DNA from: G963662905 sp965230045
GTDB taxonomy: Bacteria; Bacteroidota; Bacteroidia; Bacteroidales; WRLA01
NCBI GenBank assembly: GCA_965230045.1
Contig: OZ245940.1
Location: forward strand, 1,674,001 to 1,738,000
DNA: 64,000 nt
Direction: 5' to 3'
In this document: positions 53,538-62,072 of the stretch, one piece after another
Layout: every line of letters starts with the position of its first letter
Numbering within the stretch: position 1 is the stretch's first letter
Notes under the pieces: generated by a model
What the model was told of the DNA's origin: nothing
The model's database searches: none
The model's input: the letters and a program-made list of their open reading frames with translations, nothing else
Position numbers and translations under genes: made by a program

Positions 53538-53893
53538 AATGGATTTTTATAGGAGGAAGTATAGCTATAGAATGAGCCGATTCCATAAATATTCCCTGCA
53601 GAATCCTGTATGCTATTGTGTATGGCGTTTTTTGTTTCCTGGCCGTCTATGGCGTAAATGTGTATTTCCTTTTCCCATAATATATTGCCATTGATATCGG
53701 TTTTTGCAATAATACCCATTATGTACTGTCCTTGGCTGTATAGGTTATAAGTAAGCAAATAACCTCCGTCTTTGCATATATAAATATCCTCGGCAGCAGT
53801 GCTATATTGAATCTGGCGTTTCCATGTGTAATCCTGCTGGGCTGCTAATAGAAACGGACATGCTATGATAATAAGTATGAAAAATTTGTTCAT
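53530..53893 (-). pseudogene. T9SS cargo paralogue 2, N-terminal part (split by IS66-family element)
   Basis: The 5' part of paralogue 2: signal peptide (MNKFFILIIIACPFLLAAQ) and the first propeller-like repeats with IIAKTDINGNILWEKEIH, up to KNPFIF. The frame then runs into the insertion's terminal repeat and stops within a few codons (at 53522). As it stands it could give a ~123-residue secreted stub without a sorting domain. It pairs in frame with 50628-51877. Confidence 0.85.
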
Positions 53894-53947
53894 GATTTGA
53901 AGTATTGGAAACAGGGAGCTGTAAGCTCCCTGTTTTGATTGAAGAAT

Positions 53948-55567
53948 TTATTTAATGATGCTGAATTGCCGGGCATCCACCAAAGTATTATTGCAATATA
54001 GCTGTACAATATATGTTCCGGCAGGGTAGGTTCCAAGGCTTAAAGTGTACTTATGAGTGCTTTCTGTAATGATTATCCTGTCCATTAACTGGCCTTTTTG
54101 ATTGAAGATATTCAACTGTTTATCCCCGGGACAATGTTCAAAACTAATGTTTATATGCTCCTTTGCCGGGTTGGGTGCTATTTGTATTTTGTTTTCCGGC
54201 TTTTTGGGCAGCTCGCCCGTGGCTGTGGTAATAATAAAATCCTCCGAATAAAACTCCACAGCCCCGCTGCTGATGCCGCCCGGGCACCAGGGGTCGTAAT
54301 GGTTGGTGTCGGTTTGCAGGCTGTCGTATTCCAGATCGGAATTGAGTTTGAAGAGGGCTAAATAATGTAAGGAATCTTCATCGTAATCCATTCCTAAAAA
54401 CAGGAACTTATTGTCAGGTGTTTTTGCGGTATAGATAAATGGATTATTCGGGTAATAAACAAGGCTCTTGATTTTTTGTATCTCTCCACTCGTATCTACT
54501 TTAACGGCTAAACTTTGTCTGCTATAATCCAGGTATTCCAGTGTGTCCGGATAGTCATAACCAGGCCACCAAACCGCTGAACAGATAAGCGTTTGGTTGT
54601 TTAGGGGTACAGCATCATAGAATAGTGCCTTGCTATATCCATGCTGTTTAATGGAAATATTATTTGCAATCCTATTGCCATAATAATCATAGATGTAAAG
54701 CGCAGGGCTTGTGCTTATTGAAGTATTTGATTCTCCCAATCCAATCATAATGTTGTTGTCTGGAAATATTACTGAGTTAAACGAACTTCCCATGAAAAAT
54801 GTGTCTTGAACCTCAGGTAACCAAGTGTTAATTAATTTGCCTGAATTATCTATAAAACAATAGCACGGTACGGAAACATAACCAATCTGTTCGTTCCCAT
54901 ACCATCCATCTCCACAGGCTATTACACCGTTTTCTCCTGTCGCTTCAATTCTTTCAAAGAGAGGATAGAGATACATGGTGTCAATATGTATTCCGGGAAT
55001 TGGAGTCCTCCAAAGAATTTCTCCACCTTTTGAATATTTGAATATGGAGTAAGTTGCTGAATCCATGAATGCAGGAACATTATTGTATAATGCATAAATA
55101 AAACCATTAGGGCTTAGTGTTAAATCTCTACATTGATCGGCATGATTAGGTGTTTGACTGCTTATTGCCCAGATTTTTTCAAATGATGGGCTTAATTTAA
55201 TCAATAATGGATTTGGATTTGCTCTAGTGTTTAATTGTTGTGTCATTCCTGACATATAGTATGATCCTGAGCTATCTTGATAGCAATTATCTATAATTGT
55301 TGTAGCCCGAAGGTCATTCTCATCTCTGGTTATTATTTCTTTCACCCAAAGAGTGTTTCCATTAATATCAGTTTTTGAAATAAATGCTCTTTGCAATGAG
55401 TTGCTGTGGTGTTTGTAGGTCATGAGATACCCTCCATCAGGACAAATAGATAGATTTTGTGCCTTTCCATTTTGCATATACAATCTTCGCCAGACGGAAT
55501 CTCCCTGAGCGTGAATAAGAGAACTGAGAATAAGTCCAAAAAAGATGAATAGAATGTTCTTTTTCAT
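53948..55567 (-). CDS. T9SS type A cargo protein, paralogue 3 of a tandem array
   Basis: A 539-residue secreted protein. The start at 55567 gives a normal signal peptide (MKKNILFIFFGLILSSLIHAQ); the ATG at 55609 would add 14 residues ahead of it. The body has the same repeat motifs as paralogues 1 and 2 (ISKTDINGNTLWVKE, LIKLSPSFEKIWAI, IFKYSKGGEILWRTPI) but is diverged. The linker DNA at 54166-54353 is nearly identical to theirs. After IAPNPA the sorting domain differs strongly (NISFEHCPGDKQLNIFNQKGQ...), so near-identity stops where the sorting domain starts. Confidence 0.85.
   Translation of the reverse strand: MKKNILFIFFGLILSSLIHAQGDSVWRRLYMQNGKAQNLSICPDGGYLMTYKHHSNSLQRAFISKTDINGNTLWVKEIITRDENDLRATTIIDNCYQDSSGSYYMSGMTQQLNTRANPNPLLIKLSPSFEKIWAISSQTPNHADQCRDLTLSPNGFIYALYNNVPAFMDSATYSIFKYSKGGEILWRTPIPGIHIDTMYLYPLFERIEATGENGVIACGDGWYGNEQIGYVSVPCYCFIDNSGKLINTWLPEVQDTFFMGSSFNSVIFPDNNIMIGLGESNTSISTSPALYIYDYYGNRIANNISIKQHGYSKALFYDAVPLNNQTLICSAVWWPGYDYPDTLEYLDYSRQSLAVKVDTSGEIQKIKSLVYYPNNPFIYTAKTPDNKFLFLGMDYDEDSLHYLALFKLNSDLEYDSLQTDTNHYDPWCPGGISSGAVEFYSEDFIITTATGELPKKPENKIQIAPNPAKEHINISFEHCPGDKQLNIFNQKGQLMDRIIITESTHKYTLSLGTYPAGTYIVQLYCNNTLVDARQFSIIK
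54166..54353 (-). repeat. Near-identical coding segment shared by the T9SS paralogues, copy 3
   Basis: A 188-bp segment nearly identical to copies 1 and 2; the identity ends abruptly at both sides. Confidence 0.85.
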
Positions 55568-55609
55568 AAGGATACTGTATTGGATATATGTTATAATATT
55601 GAATTCCAA

Positions 55610-55892
55610 AATAATTTTATCGTAAATTAATCCTTAAACTCTCTTTAATGACAATACTTTTGTTGTTGGTATATTTACTTAGACTCTGGTGGGTTTTTGG
55701 GGTTGCTTATCAAATGATTATATTTGATCGACCGGAAAAATTGTCATAAAAAATTAGTATAAAACCCATAAAACGGCCATAATGTCATAATAATGAGTGT
55801 TTTATATAGCGTCCATGTCCATTTTGTCTTCTTTTTCCTATTGGTTTGCTTTTTGATCTGTGGCCGTATGAAAATTTGAAAGGAGAAGACAA
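55610..55892. other. Intergenic region before clpB
   Basis: No gene is seen in these 283 AT-rich bases. AAAGGAG at 55879-55885 is a good Shine-Dalgarno site 7 bp before the clpB ATG. I see no clear promoter or heat-shock operator. Confidence 0.5.
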
Positions 55893-58481
55893 ATGAATTT
55901 TAATCAATTTACAATAAAAGCACAGGAAGTAGTGCAAAAAGCACAGGAAATTGCTGCTGCACACAATCATCAGGCAATCGAAGATTTGCATATCCTCAAA
56001 GGGATTTTGCTGGTCGATGAAAACCTGGTGCCCTATATCATGAAAAAAACCGGGCTGGATCCCCAAATGATCGGCCGCATTGTTGACAGCGAGCTGCAAA
56101 ACCTGCCTGTCGTTAGTGGCGGGCAGCAATATCTTTCCAATGAAGCATCTGCTCTGCTGCAAAAAGCCCTGAAGCTGATGCAGAAAATGCAAGACGAATT
56201 TGTTTCCATTGAGCATTTACTGCTGGCTTTGATCGAGCAAGGTGGAAAGGCCGGGAAAATCCTCAAGGATGCCGGCCTGACCAAAAAAAGTCTGGAAGAG
56301 GCCATTGCCCAGGTGCGCAAAGGTTCGCATGTGGATTCGCAAAATGCCGATGATAATTTTAATGCCCTACGTCGTTATGGCAAAGACCTGAACCAATTGG
56401 CTGCCAATGGCAAGCTCGACCCGGTGATTGGCCGCGATGAAGAAATCCGCAGGCTCTTGCAGATATTGTCGCGCCGTACCAAAAACAACCCGATTTTAAT
56501 CGGTGAGCCGGGCGTGGGGAAAACCGCCATCGCCGAAGGGCTGGCACACCGCATCGTAAATGGTGATGTGCCCGATAACCTTAAGTCCAAGCAATTATTT
56601 TCGCTGGATATGGGCGCGCTGGTGGCCGGTGCAAAATACAAAGGCGAATTTGAAGAGCGCCTCAAAAGTGTGGTGAAAGAAGTGGTGGAATCCGATGGGG
56701 AAATCTTGCTTTTTATCGATGAGATCCATACCCTCGTAGGAGCCGGAAAAGGCGAAGGCGCCATGGATGCAGCCAATATACTGAAACCCGCTTTGGCCCG
56801 TGGCGAATTGCGCGCCATCGGTGCTACTACCCTCAAAGAATACCAAAAGTATTTTGAGAAGGACAAAGCTTTGGAACGCCGTTTCCAGATTGTGATGGTG
56901 GACGAACCGGATACCCAGTCGGCTATTTCCATCCTTCGTGGATTGAAAGAGCGTTACGAAACCCATCACCATGTGCGCATCCTCGATGAAGCCATCATTT
57001 CGGCAGTGGAGCTGTCGCAGCGATACATCACCGATCGGTTTCTGCCGGATAAGGCCATTGACCTGATCGATGAATCTGCTGCGAAGTTGCGATTGGAAAT
57101 CAACAGCCTGCCCGAGCCGCTCGAAAAAATAGAAAGGCGGATTCGTCAACTTGAAATCGAACGAGAAGCCATCCGTCGCGAAAAGGATAAAAACAAAATG
57201 GCATTTCTCAACGAAGAAATTGCCAATCTGAATGAAGAGCGCGATCAGCTCCGGGCCAAATGGCAGTCGGAAAAAGAAGTAGTGGAAGGCATCCAGAAGG
57301 CAAAGAAAGATATTGAAGATTTCAAGCTGGAAGCCGAACGTGCCGAACGCGAAGGAAATTATGGCCTGGTGGCCGAAATCCGTTATGGCAAGATCAAGGA
57401 AGCCGGCGAAAGGCTGGAGCTTAACCGTAATAAACTCAAAGAGATGCAAGGCGACAGCCCGATGATCAATGAGGAGGTGAGTTCCGAAGAAATTGCTGAA
57501 GTTGTTTCGCGCTGGACCGGCATACCGGTGAGCCGTATGATGCAAAGCGAACGCGAAAAACTGCTGAAACTGGAGGAAGAACTCCATAAAAGAGTAGTGG
57601 GACAGGACGAAGCCATTGAAGCGCTTTCCGATGCTATTCGCCGCAGCCGAGCCGGTTTGCAGGATGCAAAAAGGCCGATTGGATCTTTTATCTTCCTGGG
57701 AACCACAGGAGTGGGCAAGACCGAACTGGCCAAAGCGCTGGCAGAATTCCTCTTCAACGACGAAAATTCAATGGTGCGCATTGATATGTCGGAATATCAG
57801 GAACGGCATTCTGTTTCGCGATTGATTGGAGCGCCTCCGGGCTATGTGGGCTACGACGAAAGTGGTCAGTTGAGCGAGGCTGTGCGCCGTAAACCTTATT
57901 CGGTGGTACTGCTCGATGAAATTGAAAAAGCGCATCCCGATGTGTTCAATATCTTGCTGCAAGTGCTTGATGATGGCCGCCTGACCGACAACAAAGGCCG
58001 GAATGTGGATTTTAAAAACACCATCATCATCATGACTTCCAATTTGGGTTCGCAATTGATTCAGGAAAAACTAAGCAATGGCTCAGAGGCCAATGAAGCG
58101 CTCTTTGATGAAACCCGGGAGGCATTGTTTGCTTTGTTGAAGCAGAGCATACGTCCCGAATTTTTGAACCGGATTGATGAGGTGATCATGTTCCGCCCGC
58201 TTAGCCGCGAAGAAATTGGTGGTGTTGTGCGCCTGCAGATGAAGCTTCTGGCAAAAATGCTGGAAAAAAACAACATCAAAGTAGAAGTGAGCGATGCAGC
58301 CGTGGAATGGATTGCCAAAAACGGATTTGATCCGCAATTTGGCGCCCGTCCGGTGAAACGATTTATCCAGCGCAAAATCCTCAATGAACTATCAAAGATG
58401 ATCCTCGCCGGTAAAATCCAGGCAGAATCTGAAATCATGGTGGATATGGAAGGAGAGAACCTGGTATTCAGGAATGAATAG
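55893..58481 (+). CDS. clpB: ATP-dependent disaggregase ClpB
   Basis: A hexameric AAA+ chaperone that, with DnaK, pulls apart protein aggregates. The 862 residues cover the N domain (1-~150), AAA-1 with Walker A GEPGVGKT near 203 and LFIDEIHTLVGAGK, the ClpB-specific middle coiled coil (about 410-530), and AAA-2 with GTTGVGKTE near 603 and RLIGAPPGYVGYDE. The long coiled-coil middle domain separates it from ClpA and ClpC. It is preceded by a strong SD site and appears to be a single-gene unit. A terminator at 58686 lies beyond a repeat element. Confidence 0.97.
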   Translation: MNFNQFTIKAQEVVQKAQEIAAAHNHQAIEDLHILKGILLVDENLVPYIMKKTGLDPQMIGRIVDSELQNLPVVSGGQQYLSNEASALLQKALKLMQKMQDEFVSIEHLLLALIEQGGKAGKILKDAGLTKKSLEEAIAQVRKGSHVDSQNADDNFNALRRYGKDLNQLAANGKLDPVIGRDEEIRRLLQILSRRTKNNPILIGEPGVGKTAIAEGLAHRIVNGDVPDNLKSKQLFSLDMGALVAGAKYKGEFEERLKSVVKEVVESDGEILLFIDEIHTLVGAGKGEGAMDAANILKPALARGELRAIGATTLKEYQKYFEKDKALERRFQIVMVDEPDTQSAISILRGLKERYETHHHVRILDEAIISAVELSQRYITDRFLPDKAIDLIDESAAKLRLEINSLPEPLEKIERRIRQLEIEREAIRREKDKNKMAFLNEEIANLNEERDQLRAKWQSEKEVVEGIQKAKKDIEDFKLEAERAEREGNYGLVAEIRYGKIKEAGERLELNRNKLKEMQGDSPMINEEVSSEEIAEVVSRWTGIPVSRMMQSEREKLLKLEEELHKRVVGQDEAIEALSDAIRRSRAGLQDAKRPIGSFIFLGTTGVGKTELAKALAEFLFNDENSMVRIDMSEYQERHSVSRLIGAPPGYVGYDESGQLSEAVRRKPYSVVLLDEIEKAHPDVFNILLQVLDDGRLTDNKGRNVDFKNTIIIMTSNLGSQLIQEKLSNGSEANEALFDETREALFALLKQSIRPEFLNRIDEVIMFRPLSREEIGGVVRLQMKLLAKMLEKNNIKVEVSDAAVEWIAKNGFDPQFGARPVKRFIQRKILNELSKMILAGKIQAESEIMVDMEGENLVFRNE

Positions 58482-58528
58482 TAATGCAAAAGCAGGTGGC
58501 ACAATTTGGCCCAGTCACTGTACTATTT

Positions 58529-58666
58529 AGTTTCTGTCTATAAAGTCCGCTAACTTCGTTACGCTTGCCCGAAAAATGCTCATTTACCCCAGTAAACTCT
58601 GCTTTTTCGGGCTGCGCAAGCCTCGTTATCGACCTTTCTAGCTCAGAAACCCGACTCTATGGATAA
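58529..58666. repeat. Palindromic intergenic element D
   Basis: About 138 bp bounded by AGTTTCTGTCTATAAAGTCC on the left and CAGAAACCCGACTCTATGGA on the right; both ends recur in the elements at 45.6-46.3 and 61.6-61.9 kb. GCCCGAAAAA (58567-58576) pairs with TTTTTCGGGC (58603-58612), and GCTTG with CAAGC outside it, so the element folds back on itself. Confidence 0.75.
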
Positions 58667-58685
58667 GCACTATTGAATCAATAAC

Positions 58686-58738
58686 ATCAGAAAAGATGGT
58701 CGCTGAGGCACTCGAAGCGCATCTTTTCTGATTTTTTT
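58686..58738 (+). terminator. Terminator downstream of clpB and element D
   Basis: ATCAGAAAAGATG (58686-58698) pairs perfectly with CATCTTTTCTGAT (58720-58732), with an inner CGCT/AGCG stem, followed by six T. The T run overlaps the stop codon of the convergent methyltransferase gene. Confidence 0.85.
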
Positions 58739-59498
58739 ACATAAACCGCTCCAATCGAGCCAACTGCTCCTCAGGTACAAACAAAAGATCATCCGAAATC
58801 TCATCCTTTTGGGTTTTATCCAAAGGGGTGAGTTTGCTTTTAAAAAGCGAATACGGCTCATAACCTGCAGCCGCCAGCTCCTTTCTGATTTTGATGAGAT
58901 TATCGCCGCTGGTTTCCAGCTGGATCAAGGGTTTGTGCTGTTTTATGAAATCCATCATCAATGGAATAATATGAATTTCAAAACCTTCCACGTCCATTTT
59001 AATATAATTGCAATGCCTGATTTTTGCAAAAAGTTTTGCCGGATGGCGCATTTCTGCCGTAAAACTATGGTCTGCAGCGGTGTTTTCTTCCATCACACGG
59101 GTAAGGCCATGCCGGAAATGCGGGCTGCCTGCCGGGATGCCCATCCGGATTTTTTTCCCGTCATCCTCACCCAGTGCAAAAGGCATAATCTGAATATTTT
59201 TGTATTTCCGGGTGTTGCATTTCAGGATATCGCGAAAAAGCAAAACAGGCTCCACACTGATGACACTACCGCCTTTTCCACTGTAGCGCGCAAAAAGCTT
59301 TGAGTAGTAGCCCACATTGGCGCCAATATCGATAATGGTATCGCCGGGGCGGATCAGGTTTTTCACAAAATAATGAAAATCAAAAGCACGTTTGCGGCGC
59401 AGCAATCCGCTGTCGAGCGAAATAAAAAATGCTTTGCTGACCAGTTTGAGGTACGTTTTAACACCGAGTATGGAAAAGAGGGCTTTCTTAACAATCAT
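58737..59498 (-). CDS. FkbM family methyltransferase
   Basis: A 253-residue SAM-dependent methyltransferase. The SAM-binding motif I is TIIDIGANVGYYSKLF near residues 55-70, motif II SVISVEPV, and the FkbM-typical YIKMDVEGFEIHII lies near 165. FkbM enzymes O-methylate polyketides, sugars or other surface molecules; the substrate cannot be deduced. It is divergent from the TPR gene; a TACTTTTG motif at 59516-59523 on the minus strand is a likely -7 element. Confidence 0.88.
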   Translation of the reverse strand: MIVKKALFSILGVKTYLKLVSKAFFISLDSGLLRRKRAFDFHYFVKNLIRPGDTIIDIGANVGYYSKLFARYSGKGGSVISVEPVLLFRDILKCNTRKYKNIQIMPFALGEDDGKKIRMGIPAGSPHFRHGLTRVMEENTAADHSFTAEMRHPAKLFAKIRHCNYIKMDVEGFEIHIIPLMMDFIKQHKPLIQLETSGDNLIKIRKELAAAGYEPYSLFKSKLTPLDKTQKDEISDDLLFVPEEQLARLERFM

Positions 59499-59572
59499 AT
59501 CAAATTACTTTGCCGCAAAAGTAATCAAAAGCAGAAAAGGGAAATCATTGGCCTGCTTTTTCTATTTTTGTA

Positions 59573-59580
59573 ACGCTTTG
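59573..59580 (+). promoter_or_regulatory. Candidate -7 element of the TPR gene
   Basis: TATTTTTG matches TAnnTTTG; a TTG at 59548-59550 lies 22 bp upstream. The predicted leader before 59661 is about 75 nt. Confidence 0.4.
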
Positions 59581-59660
59581 GTGAAAATACTTTTCATGGG
59601 CTTTAAACGTTTTGACTTTGAATGGCTCAAATTCATCACCGATTAGCTAAAAATCAGATT

Positions 59661-61643
59661 ATGTCGAAATGCATACGTAAATACACTCTTCTGCTATTTT
59701 TGTTGATATTCAGTAAAATGGCTTTCTCGCAGGTCAATTATGAATATTTTCTTGCAGTGGGAAGGCACTCCCTTTTTGAGGGCCGTTATACCGAAGCCAT
59801 CAGTTTTTTAAATACCGCCATCCGTGTGAAGCCACAGCTTTATGAAGCCTGGCTCTTTCGGGGGATTGCAAAATATAATCTGGGTGATTATCAGGGCGCG
59901 GCTGACGATTTTGGGAAATCCCTGGAAATCCATCCGCTCTACGTTCATGCTTTTCATTATCGCGCTATTGCGCATAATAAACTGAACCAGTACCAAAAAG
60001 CCCTGCAGGATTATGAGCGGGCAGCCGAGATCGACCCGCTGAACGCAAATATCTACATCAACCGTGGTGTGACCAAACTTTCATTGCACGATTATAAAGG
60101 CGCTTTGACCGATTATAACCTGGCTTTGCAGCTCGAGCCTGATAATTACACGGCTTATATGAACCGCTGTGTGGTGAAGGGCATCATCAAAAACTACCAA
60201 AGTGCCATCGAAGACTGTAGTAAAGCAATCCGTCTCAACCATTTTTACTATGATGCCTTCCTGCGCCGTGGGATGATCCGCTATGATATGGAGCAGTACG
60301 ATCTGGCCATCGAAGATTACAATTATGCCTTACGGATCAATAAAGATGATCCGGTGGTCTTTTTTAACCGGGCTCTGGCGCGTTTGAAGCAGGGCGATAC
60401 ACTTTCCGCTTTGAGCGATTATGGAACGGTGCTGGATTTTGATCCCTACAATGCCCTGACCTATTACAACCGCGCCATCTTGTTTTCCAGTATGAAGCGT
60501 TTTGACCTGGCGTTATCCGATTATGCCAGTGTGCTGAAAATCAATCCCGAAAATATTTATGCGCTCTACAACCGGGGCTGTGTGCTTTTTGAAGAAGACC
60601 GTTATTACGAAGCTGCCGCAGATTTCAGCAAGGCCATCGACCTTTTTCCTGATTTTGCCAATGCCTGGATGAACCGTTCATCATGCAAAAGCCATATGAA
60701 CGATGCTTACGGAGCGCGAGAGGATTATAACAAAGCCATGGAAATCATGCAAAAACAAGGCGACAATCCCGATAGTGCTTATCTTGCTGTGGCCGATTCG
60801 GCCCATTTGCGCAGGATTATCGAATTTGAATCAGATTTCCAGAATGCCAATCTGGTGGATGGCCGCGTGCAGTATCAGCGCATATATATCGACCTGAAAC
60901 CAAACTATCAGATTACTTTTTTCCTGACGGATAAAGATTATGTGGAAAGCAAACGCAATGAATACTGGGATAAAAGTTTCTCCGATTTCAATAAAAGCAA
61001 TAAGCTGAAAATGAGTTTTGGAATTACCAATGAGCGCATGCACCACAGTATTGATCAGGTGATTTCCAGCATTGATGATATGTCGGAACTGCCACGCGAT
61101 GCTGCCCACTCGCCCGAAGCCGCCCTTTTTGAAGGTGTGCTCAACGGCATCATTCAGAATTATAATACCGCTTTGCTGGCCTACGATACCGCCATTGCCC
61201 GCGATACCGCATTTGCTTTTGCCTGGTTTAACCGGGCCAATACGCGCTATGAACTGCAGGAGTATATCATTGAGCAGGAACGCAAAGAGCGGATTTCGAT
61301 CGGTACGCCTGTGGGCGATGAGGATGAAGCCGAAAAGCGTGCACTCGATTATGAAAAAATCCTTTCTGATCTCGATAAAGTGCTCAGTCTGGAGCCTGAA
61401 TTTGCGCCCGCATGGTTTAACCGCGGAAATATCTATGCGCGCAAAAGAAATTATGAAACAGCCATCAATGATTTTTCTAAAGCCATTGAGCTGGAACCAA
61501 ATTTTGGCGATGCCTATTTTAACCGTGGCCTGACCCGGATTTTTATGGGCGAAAAAGAAAAGGGCTGCAACGATTTGAGCAAAAGCGGTGAGTTGGGTGT
61601 TTCGGATGCATATAGTGTGATTAAACGCCATTGCACGAAATAG
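59661..61643 (+). CDS. Exported TPR-repeat protein
   Basis: A 660-residue protein made mostly of tetratricopeptide repeats. The start at 59661 gives a signal peptide (MSKCIRKYTLLLFLLIFSKMAFS); the ATG at 59622 would place 13 residues before it. About ten TPR units fill residues 30-375 (such as YEAWLFRGIAKYNLGDYQGAADDFGKSLEI), then a non-TPR insert of about 160 residues with NLVDGRVQYQRIYIDLKPNYQI, then two to three more units to the end. Such proteins act as scaffolds; the location should be periplasmic or outer-membrane associated. The TAG stop codon is also the first base of repeat element B'. Confidence 0.9.
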   Translation: MSKCIRKYTLLLFLLIFSKMAFSQVNYEYFLAVGRHSLFEGRYTEAISFLNTAIRVKPQLYEAWLFRGIAKYNLGDYQGAADDFGKSLEIHPLYVHAFHYRAIAHNKLNQYQKALQDYERAAEIDPLNANIYINRGVTKLSLHDYKGALTDYNLALQLEPDNYTAYMNRCVVKGIIKNYQSAIEDCSKAIRLNHFYYDAFLRRGMIRYDMEQYDLAIEDYNYALRINKDDPVVFFNRALARLKQGDTLSALSDYGTVLDFDPYNALTYYNRAILFSSMKRFDLALSDYASVLKINPENIYALYNRGCVLFEEDRYYEAAADFSKAIDLFPDFANAWMNRSSCKSHMNDAYGAREDYNKAMEIMQKQGDNPDSAYLAVADSAHLRRIIEFESDFQNANLVDGRVQYQRIYIDLKPNYQITFFLTDKDYVESKRNEYWDKSFSDFNKSNKLKMSFGITNERMHHSIDQVISSIDDMSELPRDAAHSPEAALFEGVLNGIIQNYNTALLAYDTAIARDTAFAFAWFNRANTRYELQEYIIEQERKERISIGTPVGDEDEAEKRALDYEKILSDLDKVLSLEPEFAPAWFNRGNIYARKRNYETAINDFSKAIELEPNFGDAYFNRGLTRIFMGEKEKGCNDLSKSGELGVSDAYSVIKRHCTK

Positions 61644-61765
61644 AGTTCGTCTATAAAGTCCAACTTCTGCGTTGTTGCTCAAAATCTAAATCCTCATCCC
61701 GTAACTACGGGACTGCGGTTTAGATTTTTCACACGCCTTGAATTTGAACTTTATAGAGCAAACTC
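61643..61765. repeat. Short inverted-repeat element B' (right copy, inverted)
   Basis: A 123-bp element, the reverse complement of 45646-45766 with few changes. Terminal repeats are GAGTTCGTCTATAAAGT and the complement of GAGTTTGCTCTATAAAGT. The inner part contains CCCGTA-ACT-TACGGG-like pairing (61697-61711 region). It starts on the last base of the TPR gene's stop codon. Confidence 0.85.
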
Positions 61766-61950
61766 TCGAGTTTATAGGCAAGGACGAAATAGTTTCTGTC
61801 CATAATGCCCGATCTCAGCGTTACTTTGGTATGGAAACCAGTCATCCCGTAGAGACGGGACTCCTTGTTTCCAGCAAAAGAAATGCCTCGACCTCGAACA
61901 TTCTGAACCAGAAACACGAGTTTATGGACAAGGACGCTACAGGCAGGGTG
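61766..61950. repeat. Fold-back element C-related remnant
   Basis: Contains AGTTTCTGTCCATAATGCC at the left, and CCTCGACCTCGAACATTCTG with CCAGAAAC at the right, the complement of the left end of element C (45790-45826). Its centre has TCCCGT-AGAG-ACGGGA and GGAAAC/GTTTCC. It looks like an inverted, shortened copy of the same family. Confidence 0.65.
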
Positions 61951-62072
61951 TCTGGAACCCGAACATGCTGGATAAAAAATTTAATCCAGAATAAAATGAA
62001 TGTTTTCCTGTTGGAAATGACATTCCAAAAAAAATTGATTCACCGGATGCGTTCCGGCTTTAAAAATGAAAT

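Noticed and set aside
56595..57587. 330-codon minus-strand open frame opposite clpB
   Set aside because: Antisense shadow of ClpB; Phe/His-rich translation without recognisable features.
60831..61682. 283-codon minus-strand open frame opposite the TPR gene
   Set aside because: Complement of repeated TPR codons; no protein signature.
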